A stretch of 64,000 nt of DNA from Pisolithus tinctorius. Taxonomy: Eukaryota > Basidiomycota > Agaricomycetes > Boletales > Pisolithaceae. Below, in pieces: positions 24,215-35,999 of the stretch. The notes below the pieces were generated by a model, which was given only the letters and a program-made list of their open reading frames with translations, was not told the DNA's origin and ran no database searches. Within the stretch, counting starts at the first letter, position 1. Each line of letters begins with the position of its first letter. The stretch is taken from contig JANFAH010000002.1 in NCBI GenBank assembly GCA_024663395.1, positions 5,146,001 through 5,210,000 on the forward strand, read 5' to 3'. The translations under genes were made by a program, and so were the position numbers.

Positions 24215-24630
24215 GAGCGCTTTCGAGAAAATTTTGCAAAGTGTTGATGACCTGTCTGGAAAGTGTCGTGGCATACAGGCAGGCGAGCGGAAGCACGCCC
24301 AGATGTCGAGAAAATCAGCCATCCCCTTATCTGGGGGTCAGTCAGCATCCAGGTAGACGAGAAGTCCTTGCGGTGTAGACAGATGATATGTTGATCTGTT
24401 TGGATGCCAGATTTGGTACAGACACGTGATCTGTCTCCAAACCATATGTTGAGATTTTTGCTGAGGCTCGAGTGGATCTCACGAAGTCTGGATTTAGTAC
24501 AGAAAAGCTTCCAAATATTTCTGACGGTCAGATTTGGTTGAGGAATACGGTTAGCCGCATTTGTAGTACAGGCAGACCACCTTCCACGGTCTATTTACTG
24601 TACTGACAGAATCTCGTTTCCGCAGTGAAT
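24215..24630. repeat. Direct repeat, copy 2 (pairs with 23270-23675)
   Basis: Copy 2 of the block at 23270. Its right end, CTCGTTTCCGCAG, appears to act as the splice acceptor in front of the first recognisable exon of the long plus-strand gene, so the repeat supplies part of that gene's 5' structure. Confidence 0.7.
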
Positions 24631-27600
24631 TCGTTCTTCGGGTTCAATTCCACGTGGTAACTGACTTGTCTGAGCTTGCCGTGGCTTTAAAACAAGCCAG
24701 TACCGTTAATCGACTAACATTCCTCAGTCCGACAGCGTGCATGGCGTCGTATGTGAACTTGATTGATCAAGATGTCTTGCGCAGCGATGATATCTTTACG
24801 TGGCCCTTTGCTGCCGTCCAGCTCGCCCAGTCTATACGCGACGCGTTCAAGGTGCCTTCGGCGTTGAAATCAGTAAGTATATCATAGTCAGTTCAATTCC
24901 GAACTATTTACCTTAGGCCCACTTCCAAAGGAACTGCCCCCGCATACGGACAAGCGGGCCTTCCATCTACTTGACCAACTACGGGCGATAGACGACGCGT
25001 CGACTCGCCACCTCTGGGAAGATATAGATACAGTCAACGACAACTCGCAACGACGACTCCACCTCGCCTTCGCCACCGCCCTCTCCGACTGTGCCAGGAT
25101 TCAGGTGGCTGTCAAATGGAGCACACTTCGAGGCCCACTTCCTCGCATATCCTCCATCTGCCCCTCTGCCATCCACGTGTCACATACCTGTGCTCTGCAT
25201 GGCCACCGAGAAGTATCTTCCGGTGGTGATGGCTAGTCTACTCTATCAGCGACGTGTATTACACATCGGCGACCCGTTGATTGGAATAGCATTCTCAAAA
25301 TATGACACGATCATCCGTCTGTACGTTGGACGGCTAGACGACGCCTCTCCAGACCGTATCCTCGTGAGTATCTAGCATTCCTCCGACCCCCAAAACTAAC
25401 CTCGTATTTAGCCACGCGTGCTTCTCGGCAGCATAGAGACGTCTGTTACCCTGGATTTATCATCGCCGCTCGTATCTCTTGCCGTCTCGCGACTGCTCAT
25501 GAGTCTAGAATCACCTATATGTGGTCTTCGTGACAGAATTGGGAATGTTGTTGGCACCATTGCTGCTGAGACCCAAACCCACACGGCCCGTCCTTGGCGG
25601 ATCGATTCGGACGTTCAGGAAGAAGACGCTGTTTTCCCTTCAAAGATGAAGAACATCCAAGATAGGATTATAAAGTAACAGGAGAGTCAGGAATATTCAG
25701 AGTTTGTTCTCTCGCTTTCTTCCTCCCTCTCTCTAACAGTCTATTAGGGACCTGTCACCACGGACCCGCAAGCCCGCTGCAGTTCCACCCGGGCCAGAAC
25801 GTCCGTCTGTCCCGTGAGTGTTATCTCATAGTGGTGTCCTTTTGTGTTCATTGGCCACCCGCAGGGAAATCGTTACACCTGATGAAGTCAGTGACACGGA
25901 AGGCCCACCTGTCAGTGAAATTTCTGACACCATTCTAACTTTCCTTTCACAAATGTCTTGCCCTCGGTATGTATTTTCAGGCGCCATCCTTCTTTCTTGA
26001 TGAACATTTTTTATGAACATTTTATTGGGCAGCTTTGCGGACACCCCGGAGGCCAATGATAGCAGGATATTCAGTTGGCTATTGGATCGAAGAGTAGCGC
26101 CAAAGTCTCTCGCATCTGATCCGGAGTTTTCTAGTGAATACGTTGCAATGACGGGCTTCATTTGGCCGATGACGTGGAACGTCAGAGTGCGTCGTTGTAT
26201 GTTGTGTATTTCCATTTACTCATCTCTACCTACAGGACGATCTACCACCCGTTGATGCTGCACTTGAGTCATGCATTTAAGAATTACTTGCTAGTGTTGT
26301 CCCTCTGAAGTCCCAAAATGCAGTGAAACTTCTGCATCCGGATGAATTCCCAGTCGATCTGCGAATCCTTGAACAGAGTTCCTCTGCGATCTTCCAAGGG
26401 TCCCGCCGTTCCCGCGAAAAGAAGGCTATCGGCGACGAGTATGAAGTATCGTGGCGTCATGACCACGATCATCTTCTGTTCGACTTCTTCATACGTCTTG
26501 TTCAGGCCGATACTGGAACTCTCTTGGGTGGCGATAAGTCCATCGCACATTTTGAAGACCCACAAGTTCGCCCAACGTACGTTATTGTTTGACATAATGG
26601 ATCAGTTCTGACAGCTGTCTAGTCTTGAAACTACCCTCTGTTTTCCCGAGAGCGATTTCTTACAACCTATTCCAGAGGAATTTGAAACTTCAATGGATCG
26701 TCTGCTAATCTTTGATCGCACAGCTACCAGACGGTGGCTCAATTCACGTGGCAATGCCCCTGCTGCAACCGCCGCAGCAGATAGAGAAATAGAGAGTGCT
26801 TTGTACGTCTATTCTCGGTTTCCGGCCTGGGTAATACAGAGGAGGAAAGAGAAAGAATCAGAGACTATCACAGGACTTGGAATGTTCCCAAGGACTGGAA
26901 AATGTGACGCGTTGGGGTGTCTTTGGGTCAAGCTCCCAAACGTATCAGTTGAAGATCTTGGTCAGTTCCCATTCATCCATCGCACTCCACCGACAGACGA
27001 GGTTGGGGCTAATGATGCAACCAAGGCATCAAGGCAGAATGATGCGACTCGAGCTTCCAAACGTGGCGATGCAACCAGGGAATCTGGGCACAACGACGGT
27101 GCCCCAATCGATCCCCTGGACGGGGACCGAAGCCTAAACATAACGTCGAGATCCTGCAGCTCGCTGAAACCTCCAGGTCCCTCCGATACTAAGGAAACAC
27201 GATACACTATTACCTTAGCATCACTTTCTTCCATTCGACAGGCTAATGGGACTGCAGAAGACACCGTGGAGCCGACGACTTCTCGAATAGAACGTTTACA
27301 AATTGGGCCGGACGCTACGCTTTTAGATCTACCTATTGTCGCGGTGGAGCACAAGAAGAAATCGAATCATCTAGCGAAAACAATGAACCAGCTCAGGATG
27401 CACCTCACTGCGTCGGTCAAGTTCTTGCAGACCATCGGAATCACGAACTTTCCTGTATATGGGGTTGAGGCCGATGGTCCTAATGTGTCCCTACCTACGG
27501 CAGTCCTACGAGGTGACGACAATGTACGTGGCACGCTCAACGAAATGCCACACAGCTACCTACTCGACTCTTTACCAATCATCAGATTGTTTATCTCATT

Positions 27601-27858
27601 GAAAGGCTAGTTGAACGACTGGATATATCTACACCGCTGGGAGCGTGGCACTATGTGACGATCCTTTGTCGGCTTGCGAACATTCACGCTGGGCTCCTTG
27701 GGGAGAGGTTCGAAATGGCTAAGGAGGACTTGATCACGTCATTGCGCAAGAAGGGGAAAGATATGGAGGGATGGACGATCACCCACCAACTTGCCCTGCT
27801 GGCGGCAGACAGTAAAGCGAAATTCCCGTCAAGAACGAATGAGAAGAAGGTCAAGTGA
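24611..27858 (+). pseudogene. Large unknown protein with PD-(D/E)XK nuclease-like motif; in-frame stop
   Basis: Blocks in one order on the plus strand join across short introns: TDLSELAVALKQAS, a helical part ending SDCARIQ, LYVGRLDDASPDRIL, VTPDEVSDTEGPPVSE, FADTPEANDSRIFSWLLDRR, FEDPQVRPT, then an 850-bp exon from about 26630. That exon has a repeated (N/G)DAT-x2-S segment and, near its end, ATLLDLPIVAVEHKKKSN followed by IGITNFPVYGVEADG. The D, E-x-K and the following strand-helix pattern resemble PD-(D/E)XK nucleases; this is a motif-level inference. A TAA at 26278-26280 falls in frame inside a conserved-looking stretch and no intron removing it keeps phase, so the copy is probably broken, unless my joins are wrong. 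The 5' end is not defined. The last exon ends with GLLGERFEMAKEDL and is followed by a partial duplicate. Confidence 0.5.
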
Positions 27859-28146
27859 AGTAGTGTCTTGTTCGAGGGATACCTTCGTAAATTATGTCTA
27901 CACGGATATCACAAATCATAATTGTAATATATATGTATGTATGTTTGTTCATTCATTCATTTTTTTCCAAGCACGTGTTCTTGTTTCACCGCCGGGCATC
28001 CTGGGGAGAAGTTTGAATGGGTCAAGAAGGATCTGCTCACCTCGTCGCGCCGCATGGAAGAAGATATGGCGAAGTGGACGATCATCGATCACCCACCGGG
28101 TTGCCATGCTGGAGCCAGACAGGTGGGAAGACAAAGTGCCGAGTGA
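27672..28146 (+). repeat. Tandem duplication of the last coding segment of the preceding gene
   Basis: The segment 27672-27858, encoding GERFEMAKEDLITS and MEGWTITHQLALLA, reappears at about 27984-28146 as GEKFEWVKKDLLTS and MAKWTIIDHPPG, again ending near a TGA codon. The copies are clearly related but diverged, with a roughly 310-bp period. The second copy is either a leftover of an older gene end or a duplicated alternative terminal exon. Confidence 0.65.
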
Positions 28147-28149
28147 AGT

Positions 28150-28900
28150 GCCACGGTATAAATCTAATTGGGGGACATACGATATTGCTGAAGATCACAT
28201 TCAACACCGCACAATGCTCAACTCACTCCCACCCTCTTTCTCTTTTAACACGTCGAACGAACCCAGACTGCCTGTCGGAAATCACCGTACTCACCGCGCG
28301 AGGCGATGAAGAACGCAACACAAACAACACTACACAAGGTGCAAATTCCAATAATGTTTACCATATTTCATGACATTATAGTAAACATTAGTTTGAATAA
28401 CCTCAAAATAATGTGTTTGACATAATGACAGAAATATCTTAAATCAAATCTGTGTAATGTTCACATCTTGTGTTGTGCAATATGCTTATGGAATCAAAGT
28501 TTTCAATCAAAATATCTCTTGCATATGTGTCATTATTGGTTTAATATAATTACATAATTATGGGAGCAACATTATTTGAAAACTAGCCTTGCAATATTTG
28601 AATGGCAATTAGTCATATTGTTCAAATAATGTTTCCTGTATGTCATCACCACATATTGGAATTGGCATCTTGGATAATGCTTGCATTATGTGCTATGAAA
28701 TATACAGGAGTTTTTTAAAACCAAATCAGTCATATTGTTCAAATAATGTTTTCCTGTACTTCATACCACAATATCATAATTTGCATCTCATATAATGTTC
28801 ATATCATAAGAGGTGAAATATACAAGAGTTATTTCTGACAACACATCTTGCTCCCACATAAGTCGACGGCCCATTCCAAATGGGCCAGCAATGTTGTACA
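28150..28900. repeat. AT-rich island with a 117-bp tandem repeat
   Basis: From about 28330 to 28900 the sequence is far richer in A and T than its surroundings and full of ATAATGTT and CATATTG strings. A unit starting AGTCATATTGTTCAAATAAT is found at 28611 and again at 28728, a 117-bp period, and both units continue with a TCCTGTA string, a GAAATATACA(G/A)GAGTT string and a T-rich end. No coding potential. It may be a non-autonomous element or a matrix-like spacer. Confidence 0.65.
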
Positions 28901-30913
28901 GTGTCACTACACAGAGGTGTTAGCAACAACCCCACCAGGTAGTGCTGCACGAAGTGGACAGCGGCCAGATGGATGAGCCTGAAGATGCAAACCCAGAAGT
29001 ATCAAATGGCCATATAGACAAGCCCAACACTATAGGCACATGCGGTCAACCCATTGTTGACACGACAGAAGGCGATCTACTTCTATCCGAACCCAACATC
29101 GAGACTGTCGATCTCGAAATCAATTCTACTAATCTAGAAGATGTTCACATCATCAAAACTACACTTCAAATGCCTATCAGAAACGATCAGCACATCCAAA
29201 CGTGCAGTGGTCTGATCGCCAACATACCTGACCCTCCATACACCCATGTTACATGCTCAAATTCGTCAACTCAACATCCTGACCAAGTATTTGGTACTAC
29301 AAGCACAGAAAAGAAGTCAGCACAAGGGTGAACATTCGACAATGGAGAAATCGCCTTACCATGTCCTCACGAAGTGCAAGTGACTCCTTCAAATCAGGGC
29401 ACGCTCACTGACAAGCAAAGGTGGCTCAAGCCACTGCAAGAGGGCAAGCGAGATTGTGCGCAAGCGACACAACATGAGATCTGCAACAGTCAGCACACAT
29501 GGAAAGTCCCATCTGATGGGACTGGGAGCCTGGGTGAGCACGGAGGGGATACCCCTCACTGGGAGGATGGTGGGGACACTGGGAGCGCGTCGACGAAGCT
29601 GAAGATAAGAACGATCAGCACTCAAATGGCCGAGATATGAAAGAACTCACCAGGTGTGGAGTTTCGGCTGAAGGATGCCAATGGCGAGCGGCACAGTGGT
29701 GGTAGTGGCAATGCTACAGGCGGCAGCGCCATCTGCTCACATGGAATAGAGAAAACGAAGGTACCTGACACCCGATGTCAGAACGTCCGAGGCAAGACAG
29801 AATGCAGCCAAACGACTCACCTGTGCCGCCCGAACCACCTTCGGACCTTATTGTGCACATCTGTATCCCCTACAGGACTCGACGTCGACGAGGAAAGATC
29901 AAAGCGAACCCTATGAAGCGTCAGCAAAGCTTGCGCAAACAGAAACGCGCACCATACATCCAGTATACCCTTGCAACCACTCGAATTACCTTGTGGATGC
30001 TCTCGCCACCCCTCGGATTTCCTCTTAATGTTGCTAACACATACTCGCTGCAGAGGGTGCGTTCTGTTATCGATTTGGGACATCGATGGCCCACGAGCAT
30101 CGTACGGTGCTCACGCACGATGTGGCAAAGGCAAGATGACGTGCGTGGCCACATATTCGTCAACACCGCTCTCAGGGCTCTCTGAGTCCAGCCCAAGTAG
30201 AGGGGTAGGAGGCCTGGGTCGCTTGGCAGCAGAAACATCTTCCTAGGAAAGAGTGATGAGATGACCCAGTGGATAAAGTGATATGGACCCGTGAACAGAC
30301 CTGACTAGGGAGAGCACCTGTGGCGCTTTCGGCGATTTTGACGATTTGCCAGAAACGGGTTGGGGACAGAGATGACGAAGACGAGGCAGAAGCCATGTAA
30401 GTGATCAGACTTGGAGAGTGTGAATACGATCCCGAAGGCGAGTACCTTGAACTGGGCATAGAGGGTGGTATCAGAGCCATCGAATGTGGCCCACCAGCAT
30501 TGACGTTGGGTGAATATCGAAAATGGTATATCACTGAGAAGATTTTGACCGGGCACGGTCGAGATGTCTGCAGGCCATGGGAAGGGTGGGGTGGAGGCGA
30601 GAGTACGTTGCCGGGGGGACAGTATACATCTCTGTTGCTCTAGCGCGTACTAGGAAGTCATCAAACATGATGCCATTACTTCTTCCACCTAGTGCAATCC
30701 TGCGTCCTGCGCCTTGGGAACACGAATGGATGCCCAGAGGACACACAGATCACCTCGGCGTGTTCCGAGTCTGGATGTCTAACTCGTCACAATTCAATAC
30801 AGCAATACAACACATGTTTTCTCCGAATCTGCCTAGAACTAAGGTCGTATAGAAAAAATCTCATTCGTTACAATTACAGCAGGAGTGGGAAGTAAGGGCT
30901 CAATAGCTCAGCA
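28901..30913. other. Stretch with only unrecognised short frames
   Basis: Plus-strand frames at 28942-29331 (open but starting at GTG), 29374-29640, 29775-30185 and 30577-30852 are of moderate length but share no domain I know. Some look like parts of one decayed gene: PPSDLIVHICIPYRTRRRRG at about 29835 and PWEHEWMPRGHTDHLGVFRVW at about 30713 have a protein-like composition. I could not join them with credible introns. Confidence 0.3.
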
Positions 30914-32110
30914 CTAAAGTTTTCTTTTTGCCCTGCCTTGGTCGGTAATTATCATTTTCCTGGTCACCCACGATGGGTCTCCATTGTCCAATAACTTTAG
31001 ATGATATCCGGGCAACACTGGATGACAAGCGTTGATCTGAGCGTCAGCCCATTTATCACCTAACCAGATCCAGACCTGAAACGTGCCCTTGCTTCGATCT
31101 CGGTGAACATATAAGTCCGCTGTATTTGGCGGGTATTCGTATGCATGGGGAACCTCAGGTGGCGAGTCCAAGGGCTGGCCGCCAGCTGACTTGTAGAAAA
31201 CAACCCACTCTTTCTTGCCCCTAATAGCCTTCCGCGTGCACCTCAAAGGTGAGACTTTACCAACCAAAGGAACCAAAGGAGGGGCTTCCGGCTGTGACTC
31301 TACAACCACAACGGGGGGCGAGTTTGTCACCGGTCCAGGCGTGTGGAGAGAGCTGAATGAGAAAACAGGAGCAGGCTGATCGTGGGTTGGGACGGCCGAG
31401 ATTTGTGACTTCGTACCACTCAAACCTTCTGTTGCGGTGGGAAGCTTGTCTGGAGGACGAGTAACTACGATTGGTATTGCATCCTTCCCAGAAGCCTGAC
31501 AAGGGCCTTGGGAGTGGATGGTCTCCACACGATCCTGAACACCAGTGGTGGATTCGGAGTCATCACTACTGGTGAGACTGCCGAGAGAGGTGAGAGAGGA
31601 CAGAGTCGAGCAAGGGGCCACCAGTCCAGATCTCACTAGAGGGTTGACAATGCCACCGAGATGGTTGCTAGTCGAGTCGATAATTTGGGCCACAGGTGAG
31701 GTCACTGAAGGAGATGCCTGGGCGGTGGCTACAAATTTTGTGTTTACAAAGGTGCGACCCTCGGTTGGACCCGCCAGCGGGTTGGGGGTCATGTAAGGAA
31801 TGGGCAGTTTGCAAGTAGACGAGGAAAGGCCTGTAGTATTACCCTCAAATGGACATCGTATGCCTGGCATAACCTCTGAACTGTACTTCGTTCGAGATGG
31901 ATGAGCAGCTGTGGCTTGATTGTGCAATCCACCACGCCTACCATTTTATATGGTAAATGACGATGTAAACTTGAGTGGCTCAGTAGACATACCCATTATG
32001 AGATGGTGAAACAGAGTAATTCGTGAGCAAATGCTTTGACAATCCAAGACGGCTTCGAGTAATAGATGGACGATAGCTAAAGGAAGGTGTGAACAACAAA
32101 GCACAAGCAT
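30914..32110 (-). CDS. Unknown Ser/Pro-rich protein, 3' part of a gene
   Basis: A 1-kb exon (31942-30914) joins through a roughly 51-bp intron to an upstream exon at about 32090-31993 ending SVSPSHNG. Most of the protein is low-complexity Ser/Thr/Pro-rich, but the C-terminal 110 residues look like a folded domain: RGKKEWVVFYKSAGG, then VPHAYEYPPNTADLYVHRD, TFQVWIWLGDKWA and a GDPSWVTRKMI segment before a basic end. I know no function. The 5' end was not found and may have been lost to neighbouring relics. Confidence 0.45.
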
Positions 32111-32479
32111 CGGCCTAGTGATACGAACTTTGCGATGCTCGAGTAGGAAAGATGCGGCTTGGAATGCTGGCGGCGGATGGGAAATACCTGCCTCAAGATA
32201 GGGACTTCCTACCTGAAGTTAGCTTCAGAACAAACTAGGACACAAGTCTCACATCTCGCTCAAGGGAAACACCAGAACGACAGGGGGTCTTGGCAAAGAA
32301 CGTGCGAGGAGAAGGTGGCTCTAACATCGCTTTTACCAGAAAGCGTTGAGAGGGTGTAAGAAACGACTGATGGTAGCGGAGAGTGGCAATGGGATGAGAG
32401 AGCCTGAAAGGCGTTGGAAAAAGTAAGTTTGAGTTCCCATGCCTTGTGGGTTATTGGAACAAAACCCCACCCCCGTCGT

Positions 32480-33440
32480 CCTCGTCATTTCAGTGGTTCT
32501 GAACACATCCTGTAACAGAAACACCTTCATGAGGTAATCGGAGCTCCGAGTGTGACGTTGAAAGACACATGGCATCGTCTAAGTCAGTCGTCATGGCCTG
32601 GTTGAAAAGGGAAGAGGCGATATCAGCCCTGCTCGTTGGACGGATGGACCACTGACGTAGCCTGATCAAGAAAACATGCCCTGCGCAACTGAGGCATGCG
32701 TGCCTGTTACTGAAACTTCGTCCAAAGGCCATGAGCAAGGTGGAGAGATATGCCACGATCGGGATGTCCTGTTGGACAGAGCTCTAGCACTGTGCGTCCA
32801 AGTGGGATGGCTTCTTCCAAGCCATCGACTACCCGAAGCTTGGCATGTCTATTGAACAGACAGAGAGCAAGTTCACGGAGGGATGAAGACCAATCAGGAC
32901 CAATTGTTGAGAACCGATCAGAATGTCCAGGGGGATGTCGTTCTGAAGCTTGACGGAGCAAGTCACTCACCTCCCCCCCCCCAAGTCACGGATCGCAGCC
33001 TTTTTCGCAAACCTCCTCCTGAGGTCGCAAGCAAGGTTGTGAAGAGGTATGCCATGGTCAGGATGGCCTGGCAGACAGAGCTCTAGTCCTGCGCATCTGA
33101 GTATAATACCCCTTGATTTTCATATCTATTCGAGAGACAGAGAACAAGTTCACGGAGCGACGAAGACCAATGTTGATGCCCAGGGGGACGTAGTTCCAAC
33201 GCTGCACGGAACAGCTCAATCGTTCCCTCCAACTCGCATATGGTAGCCTGTTTCACGAAACTCTTCGAGCGGTCGCAAGTGAAATTGTGGAGAGATGAGG
33301 GAAACGTCGCCTGTTGAAGCCACCAGGATAATATACACAGCGGAAATGGTTCTGCGATCAAACCAGGTTCGGTGGTCAGTTGCAATAAGATAGGAATAGT
33401 TGAACCATACATTATCCTTGGAAACGACAAAATAACGGGG
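32480..33440 (-). pseudogene. Degenerate TPR repeats of the basidiomycete CHAT-associated type
   Basis: In three minus-strand frames the segment reads diverged copies of one repeat: GTIELFRAALELRPPGH with SSLRELVLCLSNRYE (about 33270-33130), LELCLPGHPDHGIPLHNLA (about 33090-33030), SSLRELALCLFNRHAK with GLEEAIPLGRTVLELCPTGH (about 32890-32770). The pattern x-LEL-RP-x-GHPDRSSSL-x-NLA is that of tetratricopeptide arrays found upstream of CHAT domains in mushrooms. Frameshifts between units and a missing CHAT domain make this a relic. No start or end can be set. Confidence 0.65.
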
Positions 33441-33815
33441 TGAGTGATCTTGAGTGATCAGAACATGCATTCATCGTTGGCATCAGATGTTGCGTAGTCA
33501 TGCCTGCCAGATATGATAGCACGAGAAGGAAAACTAAGCAACAAACAACAATCTACTAATGCTAAGGCTCGACACGAGTACATTGAGAGGTGACGTGTAC
33601 CAGGGGCCAAGCATGCACACGCCTGCAAGTAGTAACAGCTATCCACAAGTACACCACAGAACGCGTTCCTTCTAATAGGATAATGATCCAAGCCTAAGAA
33701 CTGCGTACCTCGCTACTTGCAAGCTTCCTCCCTTTCACGCCCTTGAATTTCTCTGCTACCCTAGAAATGTGTGATATGTTCTGCATGGAGTACAAGCGAG
33801 GGGATGAACTGTAAC

Positions 33816-35111
33816 TTACCTCAAAACAGCCTCCGTGTGTGATAAATCCACCTCTGGAAGTATGTTGAGCCTGACTTTATCATCGTCATCCAGATTGAGG
33901 AGCCAGGTACTATCATAGAAGTTGCTCGGTAAGCCTGGGACTGCCGCACCTGCTGATTCCACCCGGCGTGAAGGGACCCGCGTATGTGGGAAAGCACCAC
34001 GTTTGGCTCGGCCATTCGCATTGAACCGGGTGGAAAGATGAATAAGATCAAACACTCGTAACCAATCGGTAGCCATCTGAGAGCACCAGTTCAGTCGCGT
34101 AATGGCATATCGCTTCAAACCAGGCAGGTGGTCGGACTCGTCGCCACTCATTGCATCATGGGGCAGGGTTTTCCAAAGGGGCTTAAAGTGCACAAGGTCC
34201 AGATGTGCCGAGCAAGCATTTGCCCGACGATGTCGCAGCTATGAAAGGCAGCCAGAATTCAGCAGAGTCCTACGCCATGTCAGAAGAAATCCTACCGAGC
34301 GGCATCTCTGATCTCTTGCATTCTCCTTTTCTTCGTCACGCTTAATTTGCAGCTGCTCGTCATCAGGGTCACTATCGGCTTGCAAATCCGTGTACTGCGC
34401 ACGTAGGGTGCGCAGGTGAGTCCGGAAGACTTTCTTAATAGCGCTTTTGTTTGGAGAACCATACCATCCACATTCGAAGAAGTGAGATGCAAAGACTTCT
34501 GTAGCACGTTTGTTCCAGTCCGAAGAAAGCGGTCCTTGGAAGTCCAAACGGAAGTCCTCAGCAGTGGGCCCTCCACGCCCTGTAGCAGCATATAGTGCAG
34601 TTTCTTGTGATGACGCGACGCTCGCCATTGGAAAAGGACACCACTTGTTCCCTCGACCTAGTAGGTGGACTGCATGCTGCCGCACGTTCTCCTGTAAGAC
34701 ATTAATCCTAGTATCAAGATACATCACCCAGGGTGCTAGACCTACCTGTAAAACGAGCGTCACACCATCTCGGTATTTTCGTTCATAGTTGGGCACCTGC
34801 TCTTCCTCAGGGTTAAGCGTGGGGTTGGCAGGTGTGACCGTAGATAGCCCTTTCGGGGCTGGAGATGATTTTTCCATGGCTCCCTGCATCACTATAGCAT
34901 CACACAAGTCTAGCACTGCGGATGTGAGTACGATTAGATCTGCCTTTGTCACGGACTGGTTCTGAAAATTCATGAACATATGCAGCATAGCTTCGTACAG
35001 CAGTACAGACCTGGTCGCCTCCCAAGAGCTGCTCGAGAGCCACGTCCTGCGTACAGCTACTTCAGTACATGTTATGAGGAAGGAATGTTGGGGCGAGATC
35101 ATACCATACAC
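33816..35111 (-). CDS. Unknown protein of an agaricomycete multi-copy family
   Basis: Exons from about 35060 to 33816 join in frame, including ENARDAAR to LRHRRANACSAHLDLVHF across a 59-bp intron and TLVLQ to ENVRQHAVHLLGRGNKWCPF across a 51-bp intron. Recognisable blocks are SSDWNKRATEVFASHFFECG, KKVFRTHLRTLRAQY, FKPLWKTLPHDAMSGDESDH, FDLIHLSTRFNANGRA and VPGLPSNFYDSTWL. I recall this arrangement from many uncharacterised agaricomycete proteins, probably amplified by mobile elements, but know no function. The 5' end runs into acidic repeated sequence at 35.1-35.8 kb that may belong to the same gene. Confidence 0.55.
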
Positions 35112-35149
35112 CTATTACTTGCCTTATCTGAAGGCTGCTGTCCTGCAAA

Positions 35150-35790
35150 TCCCTGGCTTACACCTGGGTTCTCCGATGTATGCCCGCTAAAACCGACGGG
35201 CTCATCTTCGCCATCGCAGTCTGCCACATAGCCTCTCCAATCTTCATCGTAATCTTCGGTATCAACATCGTTATGTCCGCATTCCATGGCATGGTCATCG
35301 TGGGAACCGGCCACTTGGGACTCGTCAGCAGCTGCTGAACCATACCCTTCATCGTTATGTTCAACATCTCCATATTCCATTACACACTCGTCATGGAAAT
35401 CGGCTACTTGGAATTTGTCAGTAGAAAACAGTGGCAACGGGTCAATAGACACAGTACCAGGTTGAGGAGATGGGGAAGGTCATCCACTGCTCTCCTTTCG
35501 ATTGTGGATGTCACTCCCATAAGGCCCTGATTTTATAGGGCAAGTATCCTGCCATCCTGGGGATCGCTGGCTCACATCGGGATTTCTGCTAGAATCGGCA
35601 AGCCCAGCATCGTCATCGTGGAAACCAGGCACTCGGGATTGGTCTGTAGCTACCATACCATAACCTTCATCGCCATCTTCGACGTTGACATTATCCATGC
35701 AATCATAATGAAAATCGGGCACTTGTAAGTTGTCAGCAACAAGCAGCAGCAAAAAGCCAATAGACAGTACCAGGATGTGAAACCAAATTA
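35150..35790 (-). repeat. Two diverged copies of an acidic coding segment
   Basis: Minus-strand frames at about 35450-35160 and 35780-35530 both encode a segment of the form QV-x-DFH...C...D-x-DEGYG-x2-A-x-(D/E)-(E/Q)-S-x-V-x-G-(S/F)-HDD, followed by a shared N(P)(D/G)VSQ end. The spacing is about 350 bp. This is a tandem duplication inside what was or is the 5' part of the 33.8-kb gene. Confidence 0.6.
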
Positions 35791-35999
35791 TCCGGTGGGA
35801 ACTCAGGTCTATTGGTGACAAGACCTGGTAGCGAGTCTATGGTCACAGTCGCAACAGGTGATGACAGGTGATCGCAAGCCAGCAATGACGGAGTCATCGA
35901 AGGATGCACTATTGTCGTAGGTGCAAGGGCATCATCTTGCCAATGATCGTTGTCCAGCTCCACACCAGCAATGCCAGCATCTGACTGAGCCGATTCGTT

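Noticed and set aside
24634..24644. GGTTCAATTCC, like a tRNA B box
   Set aside because: No A box at the right distance, no T-arm stem pairing and no acceptor stem around it.
28908..28913. CACTAC string as a possible CACTA transposon terminus
   Set aside because: No matching inverted copy was found at a plausible distance and no Tnp2 gene is adjacent.
28942..29331. 130-codon plus-strand frame as a gene
   Set aside because: It begins at GTG just after a TAG, has no recognisable domain and no credible upstream exon.
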